A stretch of 64,000 nucleotides of DNA, from assembly GCA_027311945.1 (NCBI GenBank), contig DAICXZ010000006.1:209687-273686 (forward strand), in the 5' to 3' direction. The notes beneath the pieces are model-generated. The model had not been told where the DNA came from. It saw nothing but the letters and a program-made list of their open reading frames with translations, and ran no database searches. Positions 8,211 through 16,707 of the stretch are shown piece by piece. Both the position numbers and the translations under genes were made by a program. The number at the start of each line of letters is the position of its first letter. Position 1 is the first letter of the stretch. This stretch comes from Erythrobacter sp. Its GTDB lineage: Bacteria; Pseudomonadota; Alphaproteobacteria; Sphingomonadales; Sphingomonadaceae.

Positions 8211-10421
8211 TCAGGAGAACAGGCTCGTATCGATGGGCAGGCTGCGCACCCGCTTGCCGGTGAGGGCGAACAGCGCGTTGGTCAGCGCCGGGATCACCGG
8301 CGGCAGTGCCGGCTCGCCAAGCCCGGTCGGCGAGTTGTCAGACTTCACCCATTCCACGTGGATCTGCGGCGTCATCGGCATGCGCGGCAGCGGGTAATTG
8401 TGGAAGTTCGATTGCTTGACCGCGCCGCCCTCGACCTCGACCGCGAGCTGCAGGGCCTGCCCGATGCCGTCGATGATCGAGCCTTCGACCTGATTTAGCG
8501 CGCCGAACGGGTTGATGATCTGGTTGCCGACATCGCCCGCGCACCAGACATTGTGCACCTGCACCTTGTTGCTATCCGACAGCGAGACTTCGACCACTTC
8601 GGCAAAGTAGCCCTGATGGCTCCAGTAGTAGCCGAAGCCGAGCGCGTGCCCATCGGCCACCGGCTTGCCCCAGTCGGCCATGTCCATGACCTTGCTGGTC
8701 ACCGCACGCACGCGATTGGGGTTGAAGCCGGGAGTGGGGCCGGTGAAGCCCATGGTGGTTGGCTCTGTCTCGGCGTCTTCGATGATTTCCATCAGCAGGG
8801 TCGGCAGATCCTTGCCCGTTTCATGCGCCACCTCATCAAGGAAGCTCTGCGTCACGAAGGCCAGCGCGTTGCTGTTGGGCGCGCGCAGAGCGCCCATCGG
8901 GATCGCCGTGCGCAGCATGTCTTGCTCCAGCAGCAGGTTGTCCATCAGCTTGGCGGGGAAGGTATCGGGCGACATGAGCGCCGGATTGAACGGGCTCTCG
9001 CCCAGATCGAAGGTAACGAAGTGGTCTTTCAGACCGGTCATCTTGCCGTCGGCGTCGATCGAGGCGGTCAGGCGGTGCCAGCCGGCGGGGCGGTAGAAGT
9101 CGGTGCGGACGTCGTCCTCGCGGCTCCAGATCAGCTGCACCGGTGTGCCGGGCATTTCCTTGGCGATGGCCGCGACCTGGACCATGTAGTCGTTGTTCAG
9201 ACGCCGGCCGAAGCCCCCGCCCATGCGGGTGATGTGGACGATCACCTTTTCCGGCGGCAGGCCGAGATATTCCGCCACCGAGGTAAGGCCGCCCTGCGGG
9301 GTCTGCGAGGGCGCCCACATCTCCATCACACCGTCTTCGCGCATCAGCGCGGTGCAGTTCATCGGCTCCATCGCCGCATGGGCGAGGAAGGGATAGGAAT
9401 AGTCGGCGGTGACGACCTTGGCCGCCGAAGCGAGCGCCCCGGCCATGTCGCCGCGTTCGCCGAAAACCTGGGCTGCCTTCCCGCCGTCCATCAGCTCCTT
9501 CGCCTTGGCGGCATAGCCAGTGGTCGAGTGGCTGGCCCATTCGCCGTTGTCCCACTCCGGCTTCAATGCACTGCGGGCACGGTTGGCGAGCCACCAGTTC
9601 GAAGCGATGACGGCCACGCCATCGACCAGCTCTTCGGCATTGCCGTTGCCGCGCACGATGAAGGCATCGATCACGCCGGGCTGGGCCTTGGCGGCTTCGA
9701 CATCGGCATTCTTCAATGTCGCACCGAACACGGGCGAGCGCTCATAGGCGGCATAGACCATGCCGGGCAGCTGCGTATCAACGCCGAAGATCGGCTCGCC
9801 GCGCACGATCTTGGGGCTGTCGATCCCGCCGATGGCACGGCCGATGATGCGGAAATCGGCCTGATCTTTCAGCGTGAGGCTTTCCGGATCGGGCACCGGT
9901 ATGGTGGCCGCGAGGCTGGCCAGTTCGCCATAGGTCGCCGAGCGGCCCGAGGCCTTCTCGACCACCTTGCCCGGCTCGGTGCCAAGCGAAGCGGCGGAGA
10001 CGCCCCACTTCTGCGCCGCGGCGGCGATCAGCATCGCGCGCGCCGTGGCGCCGGTCTGGCGCATGGGCATCCAGTTCATCGGGGTCGAGAACGAGCCGCC
10101 TGCAAGCTGCGGGCCGTATTTGGCCATGTTGGTCTCGGCCATCTCGATCTTGACCAGATCCCAGTCGGCATCGAGTTCTTCGGCCACGATCATCGGCAGC
10201 GAGGTCTTGATGCCCTGGCCGATCTCGGGGTTCTTGCCGATGATGGTCACGGTGTTGTCGGGCGCGATGGTGACGAAGGCCGTCAGCTCGGCCGGAGCCG
10301 ATGCCTCGGCGCCCACGGCGCGGGCGACCATCGGCATGGTGGCGCTGAGCGCGAAGCCGCCGCCAGCAAGCGCTGAGACCTTGAGCAGGGTGCGGCGCGA
10401 AAGGGTGGTTGCCTCAGACAT
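8211..10421 (-). CDS. iorB: Molybdopterin-binding subunit of an isoquinoline 1-oxidoreductase-type hydroxylase, Tat-exported
   Basis: Large catalytic subunit (736 aa) of a xanthine-oxidase family molybdenum hydroxylase. The N-terminus carries a twin-arginine signal, SRRTLLKVSALAGGGFALS, as in IorB and membrane aldehyde dehydrogenases, so the assembled complex is exported folded. Family motifs: NPEIGQGIKTSLPMIVAEEL, TRMGGGFGRRLNNDYMVQ, GALRAPNSNALAFVTQSFLDE and the C-terminal GLGEPALPPVIPALTNALF with the catalytic Glu. The start at 10421 overlaps the end of the 2Fe-2S subunit by 8 nt. Substrate is unknown: N-heterocycles or aldehydes are the usual ones. No c-type cytochrome subunit is adjacent, so its electron acceptor must be encoded elsewhere. 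Confidence 0.87.
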   Translation of the reverse strand: MSEATTLSRRTLLKVSALAGGGFALSATMPMVARAVGAEASAPAELTAFVTIAPDNTVTIIGKNPEIGQGIKTSLPMIVAEELDADWDLVKIEMAETNMAKYGPQLAGGSFSTPMNWMPMRQTGATARAMLIAAAAQKWGVSAASLGTEPGKVVEKASGRSATYGELASLAATIPVPDPESLTLKDQADFRIIGRAIGGIDSPKIVRGEPIFGVDTQLPGMVYAAYERSPVFGATLKNADVEAAKAQPGVIDAFIVRGNGNAEELVDGVAVIASNWWLANRARSALKPEWDNGEWASHSTTGYAAKAKELMDGGKAAQVFGERGDMAGALASAAKVVTADYSYPFLAHAAMEPMNCTALMREDGVMEMWAPSQTPQGGLTSVAEYLGLPPEKVIVHITRMGGGFGRRLNNDYMVQVAAIAKEMPGTPVQLIWSREDDVRTDFYRPAGWHRLTASIDADGKMTGLKDHFVTFDLGESPFNPALMSPDTFPAKLMDNLLLEQDMLRTAIPMGALRAPNSNALAFVTQSFLDEVAHETGKDLPTLLMEIIEDAETEPTTMGFTGPTPGFNPNRVRAVTSKVMDMADWGKPVADGHALGFGYYWSHQGYFAEVVEVSLSDSNKVQVHNVWCAGDVGNQIINPFGALNQVEGSIIDGIGQALQLAVEVEGGAVKQSNFHNYPLPRMPMTPQIHVEWVKSDNSPTGLGEPALPPVIPALTNALFALTGKRVRSLPIDTSLFS

Positions 10422-10887
10422 TCGCCGTATCCTCCTTGCGCGAGACCTGCGCGATGGCGGTCTTGATCCGTTTGTAGCAGGCACAGCGGCAGATATTGCC
10501 CTGCATGGCTGCGTCGATCTCGTCGTCCGACGGAGTGGCGTTGGTGTTGAGCAGCGCGGTGGCGCTCATCAGCTGGCCAGCCTGGCAATAGCCGCACTGC
10601 ATCACGTCGTCATCGAGCCACGCCTGTTGCAGCGCCTGTCCGACTTCCGACTGTGCGAGGTGTTCGATGGTGGAGACTTTCTTGTCGCCAATGGCTGAGA
10701 GCGGCAGCGAGCACGAGCGCACGGCCTGCCCATCGAGGTGGACGGTGCAGGCTCCGCACATGCCGATGCCGCAGCCGAACTTGGTGCCAACCATGCCCAA
10801 TTCCTGGCGCAGCGCCCAGAGCAGAGGCATATCGCCGGGCGCGTCAATCTCGCGCGTTTCTTCGTTGATGGTGACCGTGATGGCCAT
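10414..10887 (-). CDS. iorA: 2Fe-2S subunit of the iorAB-type molybdenum hydroxylase
   Basis: Small electron-transfer subunit (157 aa) with two [2Fe-2S] centres. The plant-type ferredoxin domain shows GTKFGCGIGMCGACTVHLDG and a fourth Cys in RSCSLP. The C-terminal four-helix domain shows CGYCQAGQ and NICRCACY. It lacks its own signal, so it should travel with the Tat-signal-bearing large subunit. GGGAG lies about 10 nt before the ATG. It is first in the operon, and the 313-bp region upstream is presumably the control region. Confidence 0.92.
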   Translation of the reverse strand: MAITVTINEETREIDAPGDMPLLWALRQELGMVGTKFGCGIGMCGACTVHLDGQAVRSCSLPLSAIGDKKVSTIEHLAQSEVGQALQQAWLDDDVMQCGYCQAGQLMSATALLNTNATPSDDEIDAAMQGNICRCACYKRIKTAIAQVSRKEDTANV

Positions 10888-11200
10888 GTTGCTAGTCTCC
10901 CGCTAAGCCGTCCGCCCGGGGCCGGGCACGATGTTCCTGTATCAACCTACCGGAATAGCTGCCGTAAGCCAACTGGAAGACTGTAACGTTTTGTTATGGT
11001 GAGATTCGCGCTTCGCATTGCTCGCAGGACGTTCTGCCGCTGGTACGACCGCTTTCTCGAAGGCAGGCCGGAAGCGTAGTTGAACTGAAGCCAAGCCGGA
11101 GGACATTTCCCCTTGCTTCAAGATCATCGCCCGGAAGTTGTGCACGAACATGCGCGCCATCAAGAAGGCCCGGGCACCACCGCATTGGCGGGGCCACGGC
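10888..11200. other. Intergenic region upstream of iorA (no gene recognised)
   Basis: About 313 bp between iorA and the end of ktrA. The part next to iorA should hold its promoter. A minus-strand open frame of 106 codons (10942-11262) crosses it but runs into ktrA by 62 nt and resembles nothing known. A TAACG-TTTT-GTTA stretch near 10984 is weakly symmetric. I see no RNA gene, repeat or convincing operator here. Confidence 0.5.
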
Positions 11201-11863
11201 CTAGTCCATCGTGGAGAACCGTTCGATGTCAGAAATTCTCCCGGATACGACGAGCTCGTCATCTGGAAAAATCAGCGTATCAGGCACCGCGTGGATAAAA
11301 TCTTCCGTTCCACGTTTCACTCCCACCACCGTGACGGCATATTTCCTGCGACATTCACTGGTGACAAGCGGCAAGCCCACGATCGCATCCGGAGCCTTTA
11401 GCTTTGCGATGGCAAACTCGTCGCCAAATCCGATGAAATCCAGCAGGCGCTCATTGAGCAGATGCGCCACACGCTCGCCCATTCGCTGTTCGGGAAAAAC
11501 GACGTGGGACGCACCAGTCCGCTCAAGGATGCGCGCATGCTTTTCGTTCGTTGCCTTGGCCCAGATGTTGGTAAGGCCAAGGTCGGACAAGGCCAGCACA
11601 CTGAGGACGCTTGCCTCGATATCGGTGCCAATTGCCACCACGGCTGCTTCGAAGTCTTCCACCCCCAAGCTCTTCAAACATGACACATCGGTGCAATCGG
11701 CCTGAACCACCTTCGTCAGTTCAGGCGCGAATTGCTGCACCAGCAACGGATCGGTATCCGCACCAAGCACTTCGTGACCCATCCGCTCCAAGGTCAGGCC
11801 CACTGCTCCGCCAAAGCGGCCCAGGCCGATAACCAATACTGGCTTGCGTCTTTTAGCCGACAA
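11201..11863 (-). CDS. ktrA: Potassium uptake regulatory subunit KtrA (RCK domains)
   Basis: Cytoplasmic gating subunit (220 aa) that forms a ring on KtrB. The N-terminal RCK_N domain has the nucleotide-binding IGLGRFGGAVG motif with an acidic residue at the end of strand 2 (GADTDP). TrkA-C follows from about residue 135, with FIHAVPDTLIFPDDELVVSG near the end. The TTG at 11863 is chosen because GGAG lies 7 nt upstream and the product then starts MSAKRRKPVLVIG; the longer frame would run 74 nt into ktrB. The genes overlap by 11 nt, so they are translated together. Confidence 0.92.
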   Translation of the reverse strand: MSAKRRKPVLVIGLGRFGGAVGLTLERMGHEVLGADTDPLLVQQFAPELTKVVQADCTDVSCLKSLGVEDFEAAVVAIGTDIEASVLSVLALSDLGLTNIWAKATNEKHARILERTGASHVVFPEQRMGERVAHLLNERLLDFIGFGDEFAIAKLKAPDAIVGLPLVTSECRRKYAVTVVGVKRGTEDFIHAVPDTLIFPDDELVVSGRISDIERFSTMD

Positions 11864-13181
11864 TGAGGTTCTCCTCTGCGTAACGGTAGGTTCGATCTCG
11901 TGCTTCCAGAGCGAGGGCGGTTGCAACGGTGATTGTGCCCACGCGGCCCACGAACATCAGCACGATGATAACAAGTTGGCCGCTCGGTGGGAGGTCGGCT
12001 GTAATCCCGGTGGACAGACCTACTGTGGCAAAGGCGGAGATCGTTTCAAACAAGATGTCCTCAAGGGCAAGCTCGCTAACCGACGCAATATAGGTTGTCG
12101 ATGCCAGAATGAGAGCGGCTGCCATAACGGCAACCGAGAGCGCCTGTCGCTCCACAGCGGGCCCAAAGCGGCGATTGAAGACGCCCGCATCCCGCCTTCC
12201 GCGAACCTCGGAGAGAATTATGGCAAAGATCACGAAAAAGGTGGTGACCTTGATGCCACCAGCCGTACCCGCGCTGCCGCCGCCGACAAACATTAGCAGG
12301 TAGTTCGCCATCAGTGTTTCATCGTGGAAGCTGCCGACATCCAGGCTGTTGAAGCCTGCCGTTCGCGGCATGACCGAATGAAACGCTGCGTTGAGGATTT
12401 TGGAGCCAACGCCCATCGGCGCCAAGGTTGCGGGATTATTCCATTCCGCAACAAGAATGCTGATGAAGCCAAACACCAACAGGGCCGCGGTTCCGGCGAT
12501 AGTTACCTTCGTGTGCAGGGACCATTTTCTCCAGCGAAGCCCGTTCGCTCGCACATCCTGCATGACCGGAAAGCCGAGGGCGGTCAGAATAACTGCAAAC
12601 ATGATCGGCCCGAGGATCAGCGCGTCGTTCTGGTATCCCATCACACTGTCGGAATGGGTCGAGAACCCCGCGTTGTTGAAGGCGCTGACAGAATGGAAAA
12701 GGCCGTGCCAGGCTGCTTCGCCAAGCGTCATGTCGTAAGCAAGCACCATTCGGGCGGCGAGAGCGACTGCCACCAGGCCTTCCACCATGAGTGTTATAGT
12801 TAGAACCAGCTTCAGCACCGATGCCGCGTCTCCGCTTTCGAGGCGGCTGCGTTCGACCTGGGTTGCCATCCGCGCGCGCAGGCCAAAGCCTCGGCCCGCC
12901 ATCAAGCCGAAGAGAGTTGCTGCCGTCATGATGCCGAAGCCGCCGATCTGGAAAAGAACGAGGATCGTGATTTGTCCGAAGGCAGACCAATAAACGGGCG
13001 TATCCACCACGATGAGGCCGGTCACTGCGACGGCCGATGTGGACGTGAAGAGCGCTGTCAGAATCGGCGCAGCTACACCGTTCGTGGTGGCGATCGGAAG
13101 GCTAAGCAGCGCAGTGCCAATCGCTATCGCACACAGGAAAAGCGCCGGGATCAGTCGAATCGGATTGCGTAGCCCGAGCAT
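11853..13181 (-). CDS. ktrB: Potassium uptake channel subunit KtrB
   Basis: Membrane ion-conducting subunit (442 aa) of the TrkH/KtrB superfamily with four repeated M1-P-M2 units. Selectivity-loop regions are visible: TSTSAVAVTGLIVVDTP, HSVSAFNNAGFSTHSDS, HSVMPRTAGFNSLDVG and FETISAFATVGLSTGIT, each with the conserved Gly. Hydrophobic segments flank each loop. Together with KtrA it would give sodium-coupled potassium uptake used in osmotic adaptation. It is first in the two-gene operon. Confidence 0.94.
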   Translation of the reverse strand: MLGLRNPIRLIPALFLCAIAIGTALLSLPIATTNGVAAPILTALFTSTSAVAVTGLIVVDTPVYWSAFGQITILVLFQIGGFGIMTAATLFGLMAGRGFGLRARMATQVERSRLESGDAASVLKLVLTITLMVEGLVAVALAARMVLAYDMTLGEAAWHGLFHSVSAFNNAGFSTHSDSVMGYQNDALILGPIMFAVILTALGFPVMQDVRANGLRWRKWSLHTKVTIAGTAALLVFGFISILVAEWNNPATLAPMGVGSKILNAAFHSVMPRTAGFNSLDVGSFHDETLMANYLLMFVGGGSAGTAGGIKVTTFFVIFAIILSEVRGRRDAGVFNRRFGPAVERQALSVAVMAAALILASTTYIASVSELALEDILFETISAFATVGLSTGITADLPPSGQLVIIVLMFVGRVGTITVATALALEARDRTYRYAEENLIVG

Positions 13182-13333
13182 GAGGCCGCTTCGCCGATCT
13201 TGAGGAGAACGTAAAGAGATGCAGCGGTGTTCAGTCCCACCGCAGCAACCTTATATGCGGCCGTTTTGCCCTCTCCCGCAGCCACGGTAACCGCAGACGT
13301 TGACACGAAAGGAAGGCATCCCTATCCGCCTGA

Positions 13334-13354
13334 TGCAAACAAGAATCAGTCGCA
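13334..13354. promoter_or_regulatory. Possible Fur box before the TonB receptor gene
   Basis: TGC-AAACAAGAATCAGTC-GCA contains the AGAATCA core common in Fur sites, about 11 of 19 bases agree with the GATAATGATAATCATTATC model, and the ends TGC/GCA are symmetric. It ends 13 bp before the ATG of a siderophore-type receptor, a usual place for iron repression. Match is partial. Confidence 0.4.
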
Positions 13355-13367
13355 TTAGCATTTAGAA

Positions 13368-15581
13368 ATGAGGGTTGCTTTGACTTTTCTTCCGCGTCTT
13401 CCTTACGCCTCTTGCTCGCGTGCCCTGTTGATTTCCGTCGCTCTCGGGGCTGTCGCCTTTGCGAACCCGGCCTCTGCGCAGACGGAGAGCCAAGATACCG
13501 CGCCCAATGACAGTGAAGAGCGCAACGTCGCGCAAGACGAGAACTCCGTAATCCTCGTAACCGGTTCCTACACTACCAAGGACGAAGTCGATTCCGCCAC
13601 CGGCCTCGGTCTTTCGATCCAGGAAACGCCCCAATCGGTAACCGTGATGACTGCGCAACGGATGGAGGATCAGGCGATCCGTACCTTGTCCGACGTGGTC
13701 AACAATGCCGCCGGCGTTTCCTCGCGAGCCTACGACAGCTCGCGCAACGGGTTTTCCGCCCGCGGATTTGGCATCGACAATTACCAGATCGACGGTGTGC
13801 CCCTGCAATGGGGCGCGGGCGACTCTGCCGGCGAAACGCTGCTCGACATCGCCATTTACGACCGCGTGGAAATCGTGCGTGGCGCCACGGGCCTGCTGAC
13901 TGGCGCTGGCGAACCCTCGGCCTCGATCAATCTGGTGCGCAAGCATGCCGACAGCGACACGTTAACCGGCACCGTGTGGGCCAGTGGCGGGCGTTGGGAC
14001 GCCTATTCGGTGATGGGCGACATCAGCACGCCGATCACCGTCGATGGCGCGGTGCGGGCGCGTGTGGTGGCCAAATACGCCGAGAACGATAGCTACGTGG
14101 ACTTGCTGCATGACAAGAAGCTGGTGCTTTATGGCGTGGTTGACGCCGATCTTACCCCCGGCACCAAGCTGAGTTTCGGCGCGAGCTATCAGGATAATGA
14201 TCCGCGCGACACGCTGTGGGGTGGCCTACCCGTCTGGTACGCGGACGGATCGCGCACCGACTGGTCGCGATCAAAAACCGTGGGAGCCGATTGGACCAGC
14301 TGGGCATCGACCAACGAAACCTATTTCGCCAACCTGACGCAGGACATCGGCTCCTCGTGGTCGGTCGAACTTTATGGCTCGCATGCCGTCAACAAAGCCG
14401 ACTTGCGCCTGCTGTACCTTTACGGGCAGCCCGACGAAGCGACCGGAATAGGCATGGGCACCTCTGCCTATCGCGCCGATACCGAGCGTTCGCAATTCGA
14501 CGTCGGCTTCCGTGCCAGCGGGACCTACGACCTGTTCGGGCGGACGCACGATCTCGCCTTCGGAGCGAGCTATGCGAGCCAGGACTATGACTCGCTGACC
14601 TATGCGAGCGACGCTCTTCAGCCCGTGGGTGATTTCAATGCGTGGGATGGATCCTATCCGGAACCGTCATGGGGCGCTTCGGCACAGGCCGTCGATCTGC
14701 GTACAAAGCAATGGGGCTATTTTGCCGTTACGCGTCTGTCACTGAGCGATTCGCTGAAGGTTGTCGGAGGCGGGCGCATTTCCAGTTGGGAGCGCCAGGG
14801 TCTCAACTATGGATCGAACCTCGATTTCGGGGACGAAAATCGCTTTCTTCCATACGCGGGAATTCTCTACGATATCGTCCCGAACCATACCTTCTATGCA
14901 AGCTACACCAAGATCTTCGAGCCGCAGAACAGCCGCGACCGCAACGGCGATTATCTGCCGCCAGTCACCGGCGAAAACTACGAAGCTGGCCTGAAAAGCG
15001 CCTTCTTCGGAGGCGCGCTCAACACCGCCCTGTCGGTCTTCCACATCAAGCAGGACAATATGGCCCAGCCTGATAGCGGGCAGACCATTCCTGACACTAC
15101 GCCACCTGAACAGGCGTACTACGCTGCCGAAGGAGCAACCAGCACCGGTTTCGAGGTGGAAGCCAACGGCGAAATCCTCCCCGGCTGGTCGGTCGCCGCC
15201 AACTACACCCAGTTCACGGCGGAAGATGCAAACGGCGAGCGCATCAACACGCTCTATCCGCAAAAGCTACTGCGCGTGTTCACGAGCTACCGTTTCGAAG
15301 GACCGCTGAGCGGCCTAATGGTCGGTGGCGGGGTAAACTGGGAAGACACCAGCTACACCGATACCAACAACCCGGTGACTGGGCTCGACGAGCGGCTGGA
15401 GATTGAAAGCCATGCGCTGATCAATCTGATGACCCGCTATCAGTTGAATAACGGCCTGTCCGCACAGCTCAATGTCGAAAACCTGCTCGACAAGACGTAC
15501 TATTCGCAGATCGGATTCTACAATCAGCTTGCCTATGGTGAGCCGCGCAATGTCACGCTGACACTACGGTATCAGTTCTGA
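13368..15581 (+). CDS. TonB-dependent siderophore receptor
   Basis: Outer-membrane transporter (737 aa) that takes up an iron complex using TonB energy. Signal peptide at about residues 1-37, ending NPASAQ. A TonB-box-like stretch NSVILVTGSY follows. The plug domain reads IQETPQSVTVMTAQRMEDQAI, RGFGIDNYQIDGVP and YDRVEIVRGATGLLTGAGEPSASINLVRK, the siderophore-receptor pattern (FhuE/FpvA/FoxA type). The barrel ends LTLRYQF with terminal Phe, and LNVENLLDKTYYS is the typical last-strand motif. A Fur-like site lies upstream. No siderophore synthesis genes are seen nearby, so it may use foreign siderophores. It is convergent with the redox operon, 21 bp apart. Confidence 0.9.
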   Translation: MRVALTFLPRLPYASCSRALLISVALGAVAFANPASAQTESQDTAPNDSEERNVAQDENSVILVTGSYTTKDEVDSATGLGLSIQETPQSVTVMTAQRMEDQAIRTLSDVVNNAAGVSSRAYDSSRNGFSARGFGIDNYQIDGVPLQWGAGDSAGETLLDIAIYDRVEIVRGATGLLTGAGEPSASINLVRKHADSDTLTGTVWASGGRWDAYSVMGDISTPITVDGAVRARVVAKYAENDSYVDLLHDKKLVLYGVVDADLTPGTKLSFGASYQDNDPRDTLWGGLPVWYADGSRTDWSRSKTVGADWTSWASTNETYFANLTQDIGSSWSVELYGSHAVNKADLRLLYLYGQPDEATGIGMGTSAYRADTERSQFDVGFRASGTYDLFGRTHDLAFGASYASQDYDSLTYASDALQPVGDFNAWDGSYPEPSWGASAQAVDLRTKQWGYFAVTRLSLSDSLKVVGGGRISSWERQGLNYGSNLDFGDENRFLPYAGILYDIVPNHTFYASYTKIFEPQNSRDRNGDYLPPVTGENYEAGLKSAFFGGALNTALSVFHIKQDNMAQPDSGQTIPDTTPPEQAYYAAEGATSTGFEVEANGEILPGWSVAANYTQFTAEDANGERINTLYPQKLLRVFTSYRFEGPLSGLMVGGGVNWEDTSYTDTNNPVTGLDERLEIESHALINLMTRYQLNNGLSAQLNVENLLDKTYYSQIGFYNQLAYGEPRNVTLTLRYQF

Positions 15582-15602
15582 TCGATGCCGGTGGTGGCGC
15601 CC

Positions 15603-16691
15603 TCAGTGCTGCGGATCGAGGAAGGGATAGTCGGTGTAACCCGTCTCGTCGCCCCCGTAGAAAGTGTCCTGGTCCGGCTCGTTCAGATCGGCGTCGATCC
15701 GGAAACGCTCCGGCAGGTCGGGGTTGGCGATGAACGGCCGGCCGAAAGTAATCGCGTCCGCACCGCTGTTTGCGATGGCATCGCGGGCCTTGTCACCGTC
15801 GTAGGCGCCATTGCCGATATACACGCCGTGGAATTGGCCCCGCAGGCGCTTGAGCAGCGCGACCTCTTCCTCGCTGCTGTTCTGCCCGTAGAATTCTTCG
15901 ACAGCATGCAGGTAGGCGATCTTGCGTTCGTTCACCATGCGGTAGGCTGCGCTGAACGTAGCCTCGCGGTCGCTGTCGCTCATATCGTTTGCCTGGCCGA
16001 GCGGTGAGAAGCGCACGCCCACCCGGTCTGCCGGGTAGGCATCGCAGACCCGGTCGAACACTTCACCCAACAGGCGCAAACGGTTCTCGATCGATCCGCC
16101 ATATTCGTCCTCGCGCCGGTTCACGCCGTCTTGCAGGAACTGGTCGAGAAGGTAGCCATTGGCGGAGTGGACCTCCACCCCGTCGAAACCCGCTTTCTTG
16201 GCGCAGGCGGCGGCATGGCCGAAGTCGTCGAGTGTGCGTGCGATCCCATCCCCGTCCAGCGCAACGGGTTCGGATACCGGTTCGAACCCGTTTTCGGTGA
16301 AGGTCTTGGTATCTGCGCGCACCGCGCTCGAGGATACCGGCTGGGCATTATCTGGCAGCAGCGAAACGTGGCTGATCCGCCCCACGTGCCACAACTGACA
16401 GAAGATGCGCCCGCCTGCTGCATGGACCGCCTCGACGATGGGTTTCCACGCCTCGACATGGCTGTCGGTATAGATACCGGGCGTGTCCTTGTAGCCTTTG
16501 CCCATCGGGGAAATCTGTGTCGCCTCGGAAATGATCAGCCCTGCCGAGGCGCGCTGGCGGTAATAGGTCACCGCCATATCCTTCGGAGTGCCATCCGCAT
16601 GCGCGCGGTTGCGCGTAAGCGGTGCCATCAGGACACGGTTGGGAAGCTCGATCGCGCCGAGCTTGAGCGGCTGGAAGAGAATATCGGTCAT
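15603..16691 (-). CDS. Old Yellow Enzyme family alkene reductase (NemA-like)
   Basis: FMN-dependent NAD(P)H:flavin oxidoreductase (362 aa) that reduces activated C=C bonds, nitro compounds or quinones. Starts MTDILFQPLKLGAIELPNRVLMAPLTRNRA, the classic OYE N-terminus. Catalytic motifs: SEATQISPMGKGY, FCQLWHVGRISH, GFDGVEVHSANGYLLDQFL and DEYGGSIENRLRLLGEV; the usual active-site His-Asn pair is HSAN. The ATG at 16691 is taken; the open frame beyond it lies inside the next gene. It is the last gene of a four-gene leftward operon controlled from the ohrR divergent region, which suggests detoxification of electrophiles or peroxide-derived enals. Confidence 0.92.
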   Translation of the reverse strand: MTDILFQPLKLGAIELPNRVLMAPLTRNRAHADGTPKDMAVTYYRQRASAGLIISEATQISPMGKGYKDTPGIYTDSHVEAWKPIVEAVHAAGGRIFCQLWHVGRISHVSLLPDNAQPVSSSAVRADTKTFTENGFEPVSEPVALDGDGIARTLDDFGHAAACAKKAGFDGVEVHSANGYLLDQFLQDGVNRREDEYGGSIENRLRLLGEVFDRVCDAYPADRVGVRFSPLGQANDMSDSDREATFSAAYRMVNERKIAYLHAVEEFYGQNSSEEEVALLKRLRGQFHGVYIGNGAYDGDKARDAIANSGADAITFGRPFIANPDLPERFRIDADLNEPDQDTFYGGDETGYTDYPFLDPQH

Positions 16692-16707
16692 TTGGGTTTC
16701 CTGTACG

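Noticed and set aside
8553..10376. A 607-codon open frame on the plus strand
   Set aside because: Antisense of the molybdopterin subunit; His/Arg-rich composition typical of shadow frames.
10942..11262. A 106-codon minus-strand frame upstream of iorA
   Set aside because: It starts inside ktrA, has no good ribosome site and resembles no family. Treated as non-coding.
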